NCBI RefSeq assembly: GCF_900114205.1
Contig: NZ_FOSH01000012.1
Coordinates: forward strand, 1-56,704
DNA from: Methylophaga sulfidovorans
Lineage (GTDB): Bacteria > Pseudomonadota > Gammaproteobacteria > Nitrosococcales > Methylophagaceae
DNA: 56,704 bases
Direction of reading: 5' to 3'
The notes under the pieces were generated by a model. It had not been told where the DNA came from and searched no databases. It worked only from the letters and a program-made list of their open reading frames with translations. Below, piece by piece: positions 1-11,817 of the stretch (within the stretch, counting starts at the first letter, position 1; every line of letters begins with the position of its first letter). The position numbers were made by a program, and so were the translations under genes.

Positions 1-36
1 GGGAGTTCCCATGTGAAAGTAGGTCACTGCCAGGCT
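1..36 (+). rRNA. rrf: 5S ribosomal RNA, 3' end (partial)
   Basis: The first bases match the 3' third of gammaproteobacterial 5S rRNA: a GGGAGTTCCCATG segment, then GTGAAAGTAGG, then the closing CACTGCCAGGC strand that pairs with the missing 5' end. The 5' part lies outside the window. It is followed at once by a strong terminator, as expected for the last gene of an rRNA operon. The exact 3' end (35 or 36) is estimated by comparison with E. coli. Confidence 0.9.
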
Positions 37-49
37 TTAATATAATAGA

Positions 50-80
50 AAAGCCCGATTCGAATGAGTCGGGCTTTTTT
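50..80 (+). terminator. Rho-independent terminator of the rRNA operon
   Basis: An 8-bp GC-rich stem (AAGCCCGA at 51-58 with TCGGGCTT at 69-76) is followed by a T-run to position 80. It lies about 15 nt after the 5S end and separates the rRNA operon from the rho gene. Confidence 0.88.
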
Positions 81-461
81 ATTGCCTGTCAGGTTTATAC
101 AGAGACTTTTTTGAGCGTGTTAACACCCCATATGACCGCCAATGGCTCCTGCATTGATGGCATCCGTCCATCCTTGAGCAGAAAAAGCACTTCTTAATAT
201 CACCTTAAGCTAAGTCCATTATTGTGGCGGCCTGTATTTATGGACCGGTATTATGCTTAATTACGCACTTGCTTTAGCTGATTTATACAAAACAATCTTT
301 GAGCCAATAGAATATTTTATATATAAAACTAGACGCGACGGTTTATAGCTGTTATTCTTGGTTCCAGTTTTTAAAACCCCCTCCAAAATTAAGACAATTC
401 AACTCATCAATCGATGTGTTTCAAGGCATTTCTATATAAAAATCCCATTCTTAGGTAATAC
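81..461 (+). other. Intergenic region between 5S rRNA and rho
   Basis: This 381-bp stretch holds no convincing gene. Only short frames without ribosome binding sites are seen, for example 20-30 codons on either strand around 100-210. The second half is AT-rich and holds a good sigma70-type promoter (299-327), which leaves about 130 nt of leader before rho. The leader has a C-rich tract (AAAACCCCCTCC near 374-385) of the kind Rho binds. Autogenous attenuation of rho is known in E. coli; its operation here is inference. Confidence 0.5.
299..327 (+). promoter_or_regulatory. Predicted sigma70 promoter of rho
   Basis: TTGAGC at 299-304 and TATAAA at 322-327 are separated by 17 bp, a near-consensus layout. 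The predicted start near 334 would give a leader of about 128 nt. Confidence 0.6.
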
Positions 462-1721
462 ATGAATCTGACAGAACTGAAAAAGCAGTCAGCTGCTGAA
501 TTAATGGAACTCGCTCTCTCCATGAATCTTGAGGGCTTAGCAAGAAACCGAAAACAAGAACTTATATTCGCGATAGTCAAAGCTCATTCTAAACAGGGCG
601 AAGATGTTGTCACGACCGGTGTATTAGAACTGTTACCAGACGGTTTCGGTTTTCTAAGGTCACCGGAAGATTCTTATGTAGCTGGACCTGACGATGTTTA
701 CGTATCACCAAGTCAGATTCGACGATTTCACTTAAGAACCGGCGATACGATTAAAGGTAAAATCCGACCACCGAAAGATAGCGAGCGTTATTTTGCTTTA
801 GTCAAAGTCGAAGAAATCAATTACGAAAAGCCTGATAAGTCCCGCAATAAAGTCCCTTTTGAAAATCTAACACCATTATTTCCGAACGAGCGTTTTACTT
901 TAGAGCGCGGTAACGGCAGTACCGAAGACCTAACTGCACGTGTCATTGATCTTGCATCACCACTTGGTAAAGGACAACGTGGACTTATCGTGGCCCCACC
1001 AAAGTCCGGTAAGACTATGATCATGCAATCAATTGCACAATCAATTGCAACAAACTATCCAGATAGTGACTTAATTGTTCTATTAATTGATGAGCGACCT
1101 GAAGAAGTAACTGAAATGCAGCGCTCAGTCCGTGGTGAAGTGGTTTCAAGTACTTTCGATGAACCTGCCACACGCCATGTACAAGTTGCTGAGATGGTTA
1201 TCGAAAAGGCAAAACGTCTTGTTGAACATAAACACGATGTTGTCATCTTGCTTGATTCAATTACCCGTCTTGCCAGAGCCTACAATACTGTAGCTCCATC
1301 GTCCGGTAAAGTCTTGACAGGTGGTGTTGATGCCAATGCTCTACAAAGACCAAAACGCTTTTTTGGTGCGGCTAGAAACATTGAAGAGGGCGGCAGCCTG
1401 ACAATTATTGCTACTGCCTTGATAGAAACTGGCTCACGTATGGATGAAGTCATTTTCGAGGAGTTCAAAGGTACTGGTAATATGGAAGTATTACTTGAAC
1501 GTAAATTGGCTGATCGTCGTATGTACCCAGCTATTAATGTCACACGTTCAGGTACACGTCGCGAAGAGTTGCTGACAACCGAAGAAGATCTGCAAAAACT
1601 GTGGATTCTGAGAAAGATCATTGCTCAAATGGAACCGGTAGAAGCAATGGAATTCTTAATGGATAGATTAAAATCAACAAAAACAAATGTTGAATTTTTC
1701 GATTCAATGAAACAGGGGTAA
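462..1721 (+). CDS. rho: Transcription termination factor Rho
   Basis: Rho is the hexameric RNA-dependent ATPase that terminates transcription at C-rich unstructured sites. The protein is 419 aa, the same length as E. coli Rho. The N-terminal Rho-N helices (1-45) are followed by an OB-fold RNA-binding domain with the GFGFLRS RNP motif (61-67), then a RecA-like ATPase. The P-loop is APPKSGKT (178-185), the Walker B region ends at D265, and the RNA-binding Q-loop is SSGKVLTGG (280-288). The numbering aligns with E. coli K181 and D265. A weak AGG lies upstream of the ATG. The gene stands alone behind its own promoter after the rRNA terminator, and miaA follows after 9 nt. In E. coli mutL rather than rho precedes miaA. 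Confidence 0.98.
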   Translation: MNLTELKKQSAAELMELALSMNLEGLARNRKQELIFAIVKAHSKQGEDVVTTGVLELLPDGFGFLRSPEDSYVAGPDDVYVSPSQIRRFHLRTGDTIKGKIRPPKDSERYFALVKVEEINYEKPDKSRNKVPFENLTPLFPNERFTLERGNGSTEDLTARVIDLASPLGKGQRGLIVAPPKSGKTMIMQSIAQSIATNYPDSDLIVLLIDERPEEVTEMQRSVRGEVVSSTFDEPATRHVQVAEMVIEKAKRLVEHKHDVVILLDSITRLARAYNTVAPSSGKVLTGGVDANALQRPKRFFGAARNIEEGGSLTIIATALIETGSRMDEVIFEEFKGTGNMEVLLERKLADRRMYPAINVTRSGTRREELLTTEEDLQKLWILRKIIAQMEPVEAMEFLMDRLKSTKTNVEFFDSMKQG

Positions 1722-1730
1722 ACGCTCTCT

Positions 1731-2675
1731 GTGCTTCCACCTGCCATATTTATCATGGGGCCTACTGCAGCAGGGAAAACTGACCTTGCTCTAGAGCTTG
1801 CAACGAGATATCCAGTTGAAATTATCAGTGTGGACTCAGCCCTTGTCTATAGAGGAATGGATATCGGAACAGCCAAACCGAATGCAGAGATATTAAAAAA
1901 ATATCCTCATTATTTGGTTGATATCGCAGAGCCATCAGATACATACTCTGCAGGTCAGTTCCGAGATGATGCACTTCGTATTATGGCGGATATAACCTCA
2001 AGAGGAAAGGTGCCATTACTTGTTGGTGGCACAATGCTATATTTTAAAACGCTTCAGTATGGCATTGCTGATTTGCCGCCTGCTAATAGTCAGGTCAGAG
2101 AAAAACTAGATATTGAAATGCGCGAGCTGGGCCGTGAAGCTTTGCATGATAGGTTAAAAAAAATAGATCCTGTTTCTGCTGAGCGAATTCACATTAATGA
2201 TCCGCAACGTTTGCAACGAGCACTTGAGGTTTTCGAGTTATCAGGTAAAACGTTAACTGAGCTAACGCAAAATGAACATGACAGCCTAGCTTACAATATT
2301 TCTAAAGTCATTATTTCACCATTCAAAAGATCGGTCTTGCATAATCGAATCGCAGAGCGTTATCAGAAGATGGTGGCTAATGGATTTATTGATGAAGTAA
2401 AGAAATTGTATCAGCGTGATGACTGTCATATGAACTTACCGTCAATACGTGCGGTCGGTTATCGTCAGGCATGGTCTTATTTAGACGGAAACTACGAGTA
2501 CGATGAGTTTATTTTTCGTGCTATTGTCGCTACACGTCAGATGGCTAAACGACAACTCACGTGGTTGCGCGCTCAAAATGATGGTGTCTGGTTTGACAGT
2601 AGTGATGGATTACCTGTTGATGAAGTCAATCAATATCTTATCGAGCAGGTTCCACAGTTGATGAATAATGCTTGA
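1731..2675 (+). CDS. miaA: tRNA dimethylallyltransferase MiaA
   Basis: MiaA transfers the dimethylallyl group of DMAPP to N6 of A37 in tRNAs that read UNN codons, the first step of ms2i6A formation. The 314-aa length is normal (E. coli 316). The P-loop GPTAAGKT is at residues 10-17 and the substrate-binding DSALVYRGMDIGTAKP block at 35-50. The start is GTG, 9 nt after the rho stop, with an AGGGG overlapping the end of rho as the likely ribosome binding site. The order miaA-hfq-hflX-hflK-hflC is conserved in gammaproteobacteria, where the genes form a complex superoperon. Confidence 0.97.
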   Translation: MLPPAIFIMGPTAAGKTDLALELATRYPVEIISVDSALVYRGMDIGTAKPNAEILKKYPHYLVDIAEPSDTYSAGQFRDDALRIMADITSRGKVPLLVGGTMLYFKTLQYGIADLPPANSQVREKLDIEMRELGREALHDRLKKIDPVSAERIHINDPQRLQRALEVFELSGKTLTELTQNEHDSLAYNISKVIISPFKRSVLHNRIAERYQKMVANGFIDEVKKLYQRDDCHMNLPSIRAVGYRQAWSYLDGNYEYDEFIFRAIVATRQMAKRQLTWLRAQNDGVWFDSSDGLPVDEVNQYLIEQVPQLMNNA

Positions 2676-2745
2676 CGATTCTGTTAAGGCTTTTAGAATG
2701 AGTCATTCAGGCAGTTTAAAATAATAACAATATATGGAGTGAATG

Positions 2746-2970
2746 ATGGCAAAAGCACAGACTCTTCAAGATCCTTTCTTGAATGCGTTACGGAAAGAAA
2801 ATATTCCTGTTTCTATTTATTTAGTTAACGGTATTAAATTACAAGGTCAGATTGATTCGTTTGATCAGTTTGTCATCTTACTCAAAAACTCGGTCAATCA
2901 AATGGTGTATAAACACGCTATTTCAACGATTGTTCCGGCTCGTAATGTTAATATTAATCACGAAGAATAG
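2746..2970 (+). CDS. hfq: RNA chaperone Hfq
   Basis: Hfq is the hexameric Sm-like chaperone that pairs small RNAs with mRNAs. The Sm1 part ([17 protein letters not shown]) and the Sm2 signature YKHAI are intact. At 74 aa the protein keeps the Sm core and only a short C-terminal tail (E. coli 102 aa). Two ATG codons are adjacent at 2743 and 2746. The second is preferred because it gives the family-typical [16 protein letters not shown] start and better spacing from the GGAG at 2736-2739. It sits between miaA and hflX as in E. coli, and its stop overlaps the hflX ribosome binding site. Confidence 0.97.
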   Translation: MAKAQTLQDPFLNALRKENIPVSIYLVNGIKLQGQIDSFDQFVILLKNSVNQMVYKHAISTIVPARNVNINHEE

Positions 2971-2980
2971 GAGCTTTTGA

Positions 2981-4126
2981 TTGTTTGATCGGCCGGATAT
3001 TCAAACAGCTTTTGATGATTCATCAGAAAAAGAAGCTGTTGTCTTGGTTCATCTGAATTTTAATGATTCTGACTATGATGACTCTCAACAAGAGTTTATA
3101 GAATTAGTTGGGTCAACAGGTGCAAAGATTGCTGCAATAATTCAAGGTAAACGTCATCGTCCGGATCCCAAGTTCTTCGCTGGTAGCGGAAAGGTGGATG
3201 AGATCGCTGAACACGTTATGGCTGCCGATGCAGCCTTAGTGATCTTTAATCATGAATTATCACCTAGTCAGGAACGTAATCTTGAACAAAAATTAAAATG
3301 TCGGGTATTAGGACGTACAGGCTTAATTCTTGATATTTTTGCAAGAAGAGCGCGTTCACATGAAGGTAAGCTACAAGTTGAGCTCGCTCAACTTCAACAC
3401 TTGTCAACACGACTAGTACGAGGTTGGACTCACCTTGAAAGACAAAAAGGTGGGATTGGTTTACGTGGGCCAGGTGAAACGCAGCTGGAAACGGATCGTC
3501 GTTTATTAGGGCAGCGAATAAAGTCGCTAAAAAAACGATTAGGAAAAGTTCAGTCTCAACGTGAACAAGGTCGGCGTTCTCGCCAACGTGGAGGCGTACC
3601 AGTTGTTTCTCTCGTCGGTTATACAAACATGGGTAAATCGACGTTGTTCAACAAAATAACGTCTGCAAAAGTCTATGCTGATGACAGGTTATTCGCTACG
3701 CTTGATCCTACTTTGCGTCGAGTTAAATTACATGATACTGAACTGCTTATCTTGGCTGATACAGTTGGGTTTATCCGTGATTTACCGCATGATCTTGTTG
3801 AATCATTCAGCTCAACTCTCGAAGAAACCCGTGATGCGGAGTTATTGCTACACGTAGTTGATTGTGGCGCTAATGATCGTGATGATCTTATTCATCACGT
3901 AAATGAAGTTTTAAAACAAATCGAAGCGGATGAAGTAAGACAGTTAATTGTCTATAACAAAATAGACAATGTTGAAGATATTTCACCGCGAATTGAAAGA
4001 GATGATGAGGGAAATATTCATCGCATTTGGTTATCTGCAAAAACGGGTGAAGGATTAGATCTGTTGCGAGAAGCCTTACAAGAATATTTTCCAGAAGAAT
4101 CATTTTCAGAATATGTCGAAGCTTAG
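2981..4126 (+). CDS. hflX: Ribosome-associated GTPase HflX
   Basis: HflX is a GTPase that binds the 50S subunit and splits stalled or heat-stressed ribosomes. The 381-aa protein has the N-terminal HflX domain with the GGIGLRGPGETQLETDRR linker (157-174). The G-domain follows with G1 GYTNMGKST (213-221), G3 DTVG (260-263) and a later NKID. It is shorter than E. coli HflX (426 aa), mainly at the C-terminus. The start is TTG at 2981, set by a clean AGGAG at 2969-2973 that overlaps the hfq stop codon; no upstream ATG fits. Confidence 0.96.
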   Translation: MFDRPDIQTAFDDSSEKEAVVLVHLNFNDSDYDDSQQEFIELVGSTGAKIAAIIQGKRHRPDPKFFAGSGKVDEIAEHVMAADAALVIFNHELSPSQERNLEQKLKCRVLGRTGLILDIFARRARSHEGKLQVELAQLQHLSTRLVRGWTHLERQKGGIGLRGPGETQLETDRRLLGQRIKSLKKRLGKVQSQREQGRRSRQRGGVPVVSLVGYTNMGKSTLFNKITSAKVYADDRLFATLDPTLRRVKLHDTELLILADTVGFIRDLPHDLVESFSSTLEETRDAELLLHVVDCGANDRDDLIHHVNEVLKQIEADEVRQLIVYNKIDNVEDISPRIERDDEGNIHRIWLSAKTGEGLDLLREALQEYFPEESFSEYVEA

Positions 4127-4138
4127 ATACGGTTTTGG

Positions 4139-4166
4139 TTGCTTATAGTTACCATGTCCGTAAAAT
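4139..4166 (+). promoter_or_regulatory. Possible promoter for hflKC
   Basis: TTGCTT (4139-4144) and TAAAAT (4161-4166) lie 16 bp apart in the 87-bp gap between hflX and hflK. The -35 element is only half conserved, so this is tentative. Confidence 0.35.
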
Positions 4167-4213
4167 AGGCTTGTTTGAAGTAAATTCTCTGTTTTATCAA
4201 TTTGGAGAGCTAC

Positions 4214-5410
4214 ATGGCTTGGAATGAACCCGGAAACGGTGATAAAGACCCGTGGGGTAATCGTGGCAATGATGGGCCACCTGATTTAGACGAAGTTATC
4301 CGAAATATGCAACGTAAATTAGGTGGCATTTTTGGTGGTAACGGAAATAATAACAATGGGAATAATTCTTCAGGCCGAGGTGGTTTTTTCGGTTTTGGAC
4401 TAATTGCCGTAATCGCCATACTCGTTTGGATTGCATCAGGTATTTATATCGTTGATCCGGCAGAACGTGGTGTCGTTCTTCGCTTTGGTCAATACGAGAC
4501 AACGACAATGCCTGGTCCTCACTGGCATTTACCTAGCCCGATTGAGAAAGTTGAAGTGGTGAATGTTGAAGAAATTCGTACTGCTGAAATTGGCTATCGC
4601 AGTGGTGGAAGCCGAGGTGGTGGCACCATTCATTCTGAATCATTAATGTTGACGAAAGATGAAAACATTATCGATTTGAAAATTGCTGTGCAATATCGTG
4701 TTCAGGATGCGCCTAAGTATCTTTTCAATGTTAGAAATCCTGATGTGATTCTTCGTCAGATGATGGAGAGTGCTGTTCGTGAAACAGTAGGCCGTTCTAA
4801 TATGGATTTCGTTTTAACTGAAGGCCGTAGCGCGATTGCCAATAGTACTGAGCAGTTATTGCAAACAATGTTAGATGCCCATGAAATGGGGTTATTAGTC
4901 ACTAGTGTGAATATGCAAGACGTGCAACCACCTGAGCAAGTTCAAGCAGCCTTTGCTGATGTTGTTAAAGCTCGTGAAGATGAAGTGCGTCAGAAAAATC
5001 AGGCGGAAGCATACTCAAATGATGTGCTGCCAAAAGCACGTGGTAAAGCATTTAGAATTGTGCAGGAAGCGGAAGCATACAAGAGTCAAATCATTGCAAA
5101 AGCTGAAGGTGATGCAAGTCGCTTTAGCCAAGTCGTGACTGAATACGATAAAGCGCCGGATATCACTGCAGAAAGACTCTATCTGGATACTATGGAATCA
5201 GTTTACTCAAAAAGCCAAAAAGTTATGGTTGATGTGAAAAATGGTGGCAGTAATGTGCTGTATCTACCATTGGATAGAATGAGTCGACGTGGTAACCCAA
5301 CACAATTAGATTTGGATAGTTTTAATTATCCGTCTTCAACCTCAACTTCTAGTTCATCTTCTAATAAAAGTTCATCAAGCGATGACGCTCGTAGCAGAGG
5401 AGGTCGCTAA
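4214..5410 (+). CDS. hflK: FtsH protease modulator HflK
   Basis: HflK is an SPFH/band-7 membrane protein that forms a large periplasmic cage with HflC around the FtsH AAA protease. The start is the ATG at 4214, giving the family-typical MAWNEPGNGDKDPWG; a longer frame from an upstream TTG has no support. The sequence shows an N-terminal Gly/Asn-rich cytoplasmic tail, a transmembrane helix at about 58-80, the band-7 domain from IVDPAERGVV, a coiled-coil region rich in Ala and Glu, and a Ser-rich C-terminal tail. Length is 398 aa. The hflC ATG follows the stop without a gap, so the two subunits are translationally coupled. Confidence 0.97.
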   Translation: MAWNEPGNGDKDPWGNRGNDGPPDLDEVIRNMQRKLGGIFGGNGNNNNGNNSSGRGGFFGFGLIAVIAILVWIASGIYIVDPAERGVVLRFGQYETTTMPGPHWHLPSPIEKVEVVNVEEIRTAEIGYRSGGSRGGGTIHSESLMLTKDENIIDLKIAVQYRVQDAPKYLFNVRNPDVILRQMMESAVRETVGRSNMDFVLTEGRSAIANSTEQLLQTMLDAHEMGLLVTSVNMQDVQPPEQVQAAFADVVKAREDEVRQKNQAEAYSNDVLPKARGKAFRIVQEAEAYKSQIIAKAEGDASRFSQVVTEYDKAPDITAERLYLDTMESVYSKSQKVMVDVKNGGSNVLYLPLDRMSRRGNPTQLDLDSFNYPSSTSTSSSSSNKSSSSDDARSRGGR

Positions 5411-6283
5411 ATGAGTTCTCGGTTAACATTGATTTTAATTTTGCTCGCCGTTGTGGTTGTTACTCTTTCATCATCTGTCTTTGTTGTTGATGAACGCCAA
5501 AAAGTACTGCTATTACGCTTAGGGCAAATTGAGAAGGCTGATTTTAAGCCTGGTATTCATTTTAAAGCGCCTTTTATCACGGAAGTACGTAAATTTGATG
5601 GACGTGAAATGGCACTTGATGCACCACCAGCCAGATATCTGACTGGTGAGAAAAAGAATGTAATCGTCGATTCATTCATCATTTGGCGGATAAGTGATGT
5701 TGCAACTTATTTCAGATCAATGGGTGGTGACGAAGACCGTGCTGCATCAAGACTTTCTCAAATCATCAAAGATGGCTTAAGAGCCGAGTTTGGTCGCAAA
5801 ACGATTCAGCAAGTGGTATCTGGTGATCGTGTTGCAATGGTTCAAGATATTTTGAAAGAAGCTAATCGGGTTGCTGAGGGCTTTGGTATCTCAATTTCCA
5901 ATGTTCGTATTAAACGTATCGACTTACCTCCAGAAGTCAGTTCCTCTGTGTATACCCGTATGGAAGCTGAGCGTGAACGTGTAGCAAAAGAACTACGTTC
6001 TCAGGGTGCAGAAGAAGCCGAAAAGATTCGTTCTGATGCTGACCGTCAACGCGCCGTAATCATTGCTGAAGCTAAACGCCAGGCAGAAGAATTACGTGGT
6101 GAAGGTGATGCAAAAGCGACTGACATTTATGCGAAAGCATATGGCAAAAATGAAGCGTTTTATTCTCTTTATCGCCGCTTATCAGCCTATAAAAACATCT
6201 TTAATAGTGATGATATGCTGGTTATTGAACCTAAAGGTGATTTTTTCAAGCGATTTAACGACGTTGAATTGCCTGAGAAGTGA
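5411..6283 (+). CDS. hflC: FtsH protease modulator HflC
   Basis: HflC is the SPFH-domain partner of HflK in the FtsH regulatory complex. It has an N-terminal signal-anchor (about 5-23), then the band-7 domain beginning VFVVDERQKVLLLRLGQ, and a long charged coiled coil (about 180-240) rich in E, A and R. At 290 aa it is slightly shorter than E. coli HflC (334). A strong AGAGGAGGTC at the end of hflK serves as ribosome binding site, and the ATG abuts the hflK stop. Confidence 0.97.
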   Translation: MSSRLTLILILLAVVVVTLSSSVFVVDERQKVLLLRLGQIEKADFKPGIHFKAPFITEVRKFDGREMALDAPPARYLTGEKKNVIVDSFIIWRISDVATYFRSMGGDEDRAASRLSQIIKDGLRAEFGRKTIQQVVSGDRVAMVQDILKEANRVAEGFGISISNVRIKRIDLPPEVSSSVYTRMEAERERVAKELRSQGAEEAEKIRSDADRQRAVIIAEAKRQAEELRGEGDAKATDIYAKAYGKNEAFYSLYRRLSAYKNIFNSDDMLVIEPKGDFFKRFNDVELPEK

Positions 6284-6477
6284 ACCAAGAATTCATTCAT
6301 AGTTTATTGATTGCAACGGCATTAGTCCTCATTATTGAGGGCATAATGCCGTTTCTTAATCCAACTATGTTTAAACGTGCGTTATTACAAACTGTAAGCA
6401 TGAATGATAGACAAATTCGTATGATTGGCTTGATAAGTATGTTTACAGGTTTGATTTTTTTGTACTGGATAAATTAA
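6280..6477 (+). CDS. DUF2065 (YjeT-like) small membrane protein
   Basis: This 65-aa hydrophobic protein has two predicted membrane helices (about 5-25 and 45-63) separated by a short basic loop, matching the DUF2065 family. E. coli YjeT, also 65 aa, occupies the same place between hflC and purA. The start is GTG at 6280, overlapping the hflC stop (GTGA). The function of the family is not known; constant linkage to hflKC suggests a link to that membrane complex, which is inference. Confidence 0.88.
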   Translation: MNQEFIHSLLIATALVLIIEGIMPFLNPTMFKRALLQTVSMNDRQIRMIGLISMFTGLIFLYWIN

Positions 6478-6483
6478 CTCATA

Positions 6484-8962
<2,479 letters not shown>

Positions 8963-8966
8963 ATGT

Positions 8967-8996
8967 AAAAAAAGCCCTCAAACGAGGGCTTTTTTT
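8967..8996 (+). terminator. Bidirectional terminator between purA and the convergent reductase gene
   Basis: A perfect 7-bp stem AGCCCTC/GAGGGCT (8973-8979 with 8984-8990) and an AAAC loop are flanked by A-run and T-run. It can therefore act for purA on + and for the gene ending at 8998 on -. Confidence 0.9.
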
Positions 8997-8997
8997 A

Positions 8998-9861
8998 TTA
9001 TGATTCTTTGGGCGAAACAGCTGCCATCAATGCTGAATAATCTGTATTGTCCAGCCCCATATCCAGTGTCTTTTGTAGAAGTGACTCAATACCTTTGAGT
9101 GCACTTGTGTCCAAGCCAAGTTCGTTAGCCACAGACAAGAAAAGACGCGTGTCTTTTGCCAGATGTTTGGTTGGGAAGTTAGGTTCGGAGAAATCTCGAT
9201 CAACCATACGTGTCAGTTTCTTATCGAAAGTCGGTGCGTAGAGCGCACTGTCACGAACGATTTTCATAAACTGCTCAGTGGCAATGCCTTCTTTTTCCAC
9301 TAAGGCTAAACTCAATGCAAAACTGGCTGTCAGTCCGGCAATTAACTGATTCATAGCAAGTTTGACAGTAGCACCTTGTCCAATATCACCTATGTATTGT
9401 GGTTCATGGCCAATGAGCTCAAGTAAGGGTAATGCAGTATTAAAGTCAGATTTTTCACCTGCAGCCATTAAAATTAATTTGCCACTGCCTGCTTCTGGTA
9501 GGCTGCCTAGCACTGGACATTCAAGATATCGACCTCCTGTTGCCCTCACTTGATTGGCAAGTGTGCGCGACTCTTCAGGTGCAATTGTGGCCATTTGAAT
9601 GATGAGACAGTCTTCAAAGGCTGAGTTATCAATATCATCCAGGACAGAGCTAATAGCTTTTGCATCACTTAAGAAAAGCAAACAAATATCAGATTGCTCA
9701 ATCAGTGCTTGCGCAGATGTCGCTACAGCGGCACCTCTGGCTTTTAACTCATCACACTTTTCTAAGCTGCGATTGAAGACGACGAGGGGTTGATTCTCTG
9801 CTAATAAGTGATGTGATAGGGCTTGCCCCATCAGGCCTGTTCCTATTAATCCTATTTTCAT
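8998..9861 (-). CDS. 3-hydroxyisobutyrate dehydrogenase-family NADP-dependent reductase
   Basis: The 287-aa protein belongs to the beta-hydroxyacid dehydrogenase family, which interconverts hydroxyacids and (semi)aldehydes. It has the N-terminal Rossmann motif GLIGTGLMG (4-12) and the substrate motif ECPVLGSLPEAGSG (114-127). The catalytic lysine motif GQGATVKLAMNQ carries K167 and N171. N30-R31 after the second beta strand is the usual sign of NADPH preference, as in glyoxylate/succinic-semialdehyde and tartronate-semialdehyde reductases. The substrate cannot be told from sequence. It is divergent from glyA, and a role near glyoxylate/serine metabolism is only a guess. Confidence 0.88.
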   Translation of the reverse strand: MKIGLIGTGLMGQALSHHLLAENQPLVVFNRSLEKCDELKARGAAVATSAQALIEQSDICLLFLSDAKAISSVLDDIDNSAFEDCLIIQMATIAPEESRTLANQVRATGGRYLECPVLGSLPEAGSGKLILMAAGEKSDFNTALPLLELIGHEPQYIGDIGQGATVKLAMNQLIAGLTASFALSLALVEKEGIATEQFMKIVRDSALYAPTFDKKLTRMVDRDFSEPNFPTKHLAKDTRLFLSVANELGLDTSALKGIESLLQKTLDMGLDNTDYSALMAAVSPKES

Positions 9862-9970
9862 AAGCTATGATTTAATCCTTATGCGAATAAAACTGTCACT
9901 ATGCCATAGATGCCAGCGACGTTGTGAGATAGAATAATGTCCCATTTTACAGTAGATACAGGGGAATACT

Positions 9971-11224
9971 GTGTACAAGAAAAACATGACCATCGCTGGC
10001 TTTGACGATGACGTGTTCAATGCAATCGCTGCGGAAGATAAACGTCAAGAAGATCATATTGAACTGATCGCTTCAGAAAATTATACAAGCCCTCGTGTAA
10101 TGGAAGCTCAGGGCTCATCTTTAACTAATAAATATGCTGAAGGTTATCCGGGCAAACGTTATTACGGTGGTTGTGAACATGTTGACACAGTAGAAGCCAT
10201 TGCTATCGAACGTGCTAAAGAATTATTTGGTGCGGATTATGCCAATGTGCAACCACATTCTGGTTCCCAAGCTAACGCAGCGGTTTATCTCGCTTTACTA
10301 CAAGCTGGTGACACCATTTTAGGCATGAGTCTGGCTCATGGTGGCCATCTGACACACGGTGCTAAAGTCAGTGCTTCAGGAAAAATCTATAACTCAGTTT
10401 CATATGGTTTGAATGCTGAAACCGGTGAAATTGATTATGACGAAGTAGAGCGTCTAGCTAAAGAACATCAGCCAAAAATGATTGTGGCTGGTTTTTCAGC
10501 TTATTCTCGCGTAGTTGATTGGCAACGTTTTCGTGATATAGCTGATGCGGTCGGTGCTTATTTACTGGTTGATATGGCCCACGTAGCAGGGCTGGTTGCC
10601 GCAGGACTATATCCTAACCCAGTGCAAATTGCTGATGTCACAACGACAACAACGCATAAAACATTACGTGGTCCACGTGGCGGCTTGATTCTGGCCAAAG
10701 CGAATCCTGAAATTGAGAAAAAACTGAACTCTGCTGTATTCCCTGGCTTTCAAGGTGGTCCTTTAATGCATGTCATTGCAGCTAAAGCGATTGCATTTAA
10801 AGAAGCGATGTTGCCAGAGTTCAAAACGTATCAGGAACAAGTGATTAAAAACGCTCGTGTTATGGCTGATGTGTTTATGACGCGTGGTTATGATGTTGTT
10901 TCAAACGGTACCGATGACCACTTATTCTTAGTGAGCTTTATTGAAGCGGGCCTGACTGGTAAAGATGTCGATGCCTGGTTAGGTGCTGCTCATATTACCG
11001 TCAATAAAAACGCGGTTCCTAATGATCCTCAATCACCTTTTGTGACATCAGGTATCCGTGTTGGTACACCTGCTGTGACAACACGAGGTTTTAAAGAAGA
11101 AGAGTGTCGCGATCTGGCAAACTGGATGTGTGATGTGATTGATGCGGCAGGCAGTGAGCAAGTCATTAACGATGTTAAGAGCAAAGTTAAGGCTGTTTGT
11201 GATCGTTTGCCTGTTTACTCTTAA
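9971..11224 (+). CDS. glyA: Serine hydroxymethyltransferase
   Basis: GlyA interconverts serine and glycine with tetrahydrofolate and is the main source of one-carbon units. The 417-aa protein equals E. coli GlyA in length. The [11 protein letters not shown] motif, D201 in VDMAHVAGL and the PLP lysine K230 in [14 protein letters not shown] are all present. The start is GTG at 9971, with AGGGG at the right distance, and the N-terminus then lines up with E. coli. The ATG at 9986 is a possible shorter start. nrdR follows after 14 nt, a common gammaproteobacterial arrangement. Confidence 0.98.
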   Translation: MYKKNMTIAGFDDDVFNAIAAEDKRQEDHIELIASENYTSPRVMEAQGSSLTNKYAEGYPGKRYYGGCEHVDTVEAIAIERAKELFGADYANVQPHSGSQANAAVYLALLQAGDTILGMSLAHGGHLTHGAKVSASGKIYNSVSYGLNAETGEIDYDEVERLAKEHQPKMIVAGFSAYSRVVDWQRFRDIADAVGAYLLVDMAHVAGLVAAGLYPNPVQIADVTTTTTHKTLRGPRGGLILAKANPEIEKKLNSAVFPGFQGGPLMHVIAAKAIAFKEAMLPEFKTYQEQVIKNARVMADVFMTRGYDVVSNGTDDHLFLVSFIEAGLTGKDVDAWLGAAHITVNKNAVPNDPQSPFVTSGIRVGTPAVTTRGFKEEECRDLANWMCDVIDAAGSEQVINDVKSKVKAVCDRLPVYS

Positions 11225-11238
11225 GCTTCGGTAACACT

Positions 11239-11709
11239 ATGCGCTGTCCCTTTTGTGGTGCAGATGATTCTAAAGTTGTCGATTCCCGACTGTCGGCGGA
11301 GGGCGATGCCATCCGCCGGCGTCGTATGTGTGTGGAGTGTAATGAACGCTTCACCACTTACGAAACAGCCGAATTAAGTCTGCCACGACTTATCAAACGT
11401 GATCGCTCTCGTGAGTTATTTGATGAAAATAAATTACGTGCAGGTTTTATGCGAGCACTGGAAAAAAGACCCGTCAGCATTGATGCGGTTGATAGCGCAG
11501 TTAAAACCATTACTCGTCGACTGTGGGCAACTGGGGAACGGGAAGTAGATAGTCGCTTAGTCGGTGACTGGGTAATGGATGCACTTCGTGAGTTAGATGA
11601 AGTCGCCTATGTCCGTTTTGCTTCGGTTTATCGAAGTTTTCAGGACGTGAATGCCTTTCGTGAAGAAATCGAGCGAATGGAAAATAAATCTGAAGCGGAT
11701 GATAAATAA
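11239..11709 (+). CDS. nrdR: Transcriptional repressor NrdR
   Basis: NrdR is the ATP/dATP-sensing repressor of ribonucleotide reductase genes. It has a zinc ribbon with C3/C6 and C31/C34, followed by an ATP-cone domain (about 49-139). The 156-aa length is typical. It lies between glyA and ribD, as in many gammaproteobacteria. No matching tandem NrdR boxes are obvious nearby, which is expected because its targets are elsewhere. Confidence 0.97.
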   Translation: MRCPFCGADDSKVVDSRLSAEGDAIRRRRMCVECNERFTTYETAELSLPRLIKRDRSRELFDENKLRAGFMRALEKRPVSIDAVDSAVKTITRRLWATGEREVDSRLVGDWVMDALRELDEVAYVRFASVYRSFQDVNAFREEIERMENKSEADDK

Positions 11710-11817
11710 TAAACATGTTCATCGGCACTGATATCTTCCTCCAACTGATACTCAGTGCTATAAATTTCGTTATGATGACTGTTAATCGCTATTTGTTTCA
11801 AATAAAGAGAATCAATC

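Noticed and set aside
100-240. Short coding-like frames on the - strand, one ending in a stretch vaguely like a response-regulator receiver tail (WTDAINAGAIGG)
   Set aside because: Only about 30 codons, no start with a ribosome binding site, and two overlapping frames look equally good; no real support for a gene or remnant.
1280-1621. 113-codon open frame on the - strand inside rho
   Set aside because: It is antisense to a fully conserved gene, has no ribosome binding site and no recognisable product.
11710-11817. Possible FMN riboswitch before ribD
   Set aside because: The gap is only 108 bp and contains none of the conserved RFN-element blocks.
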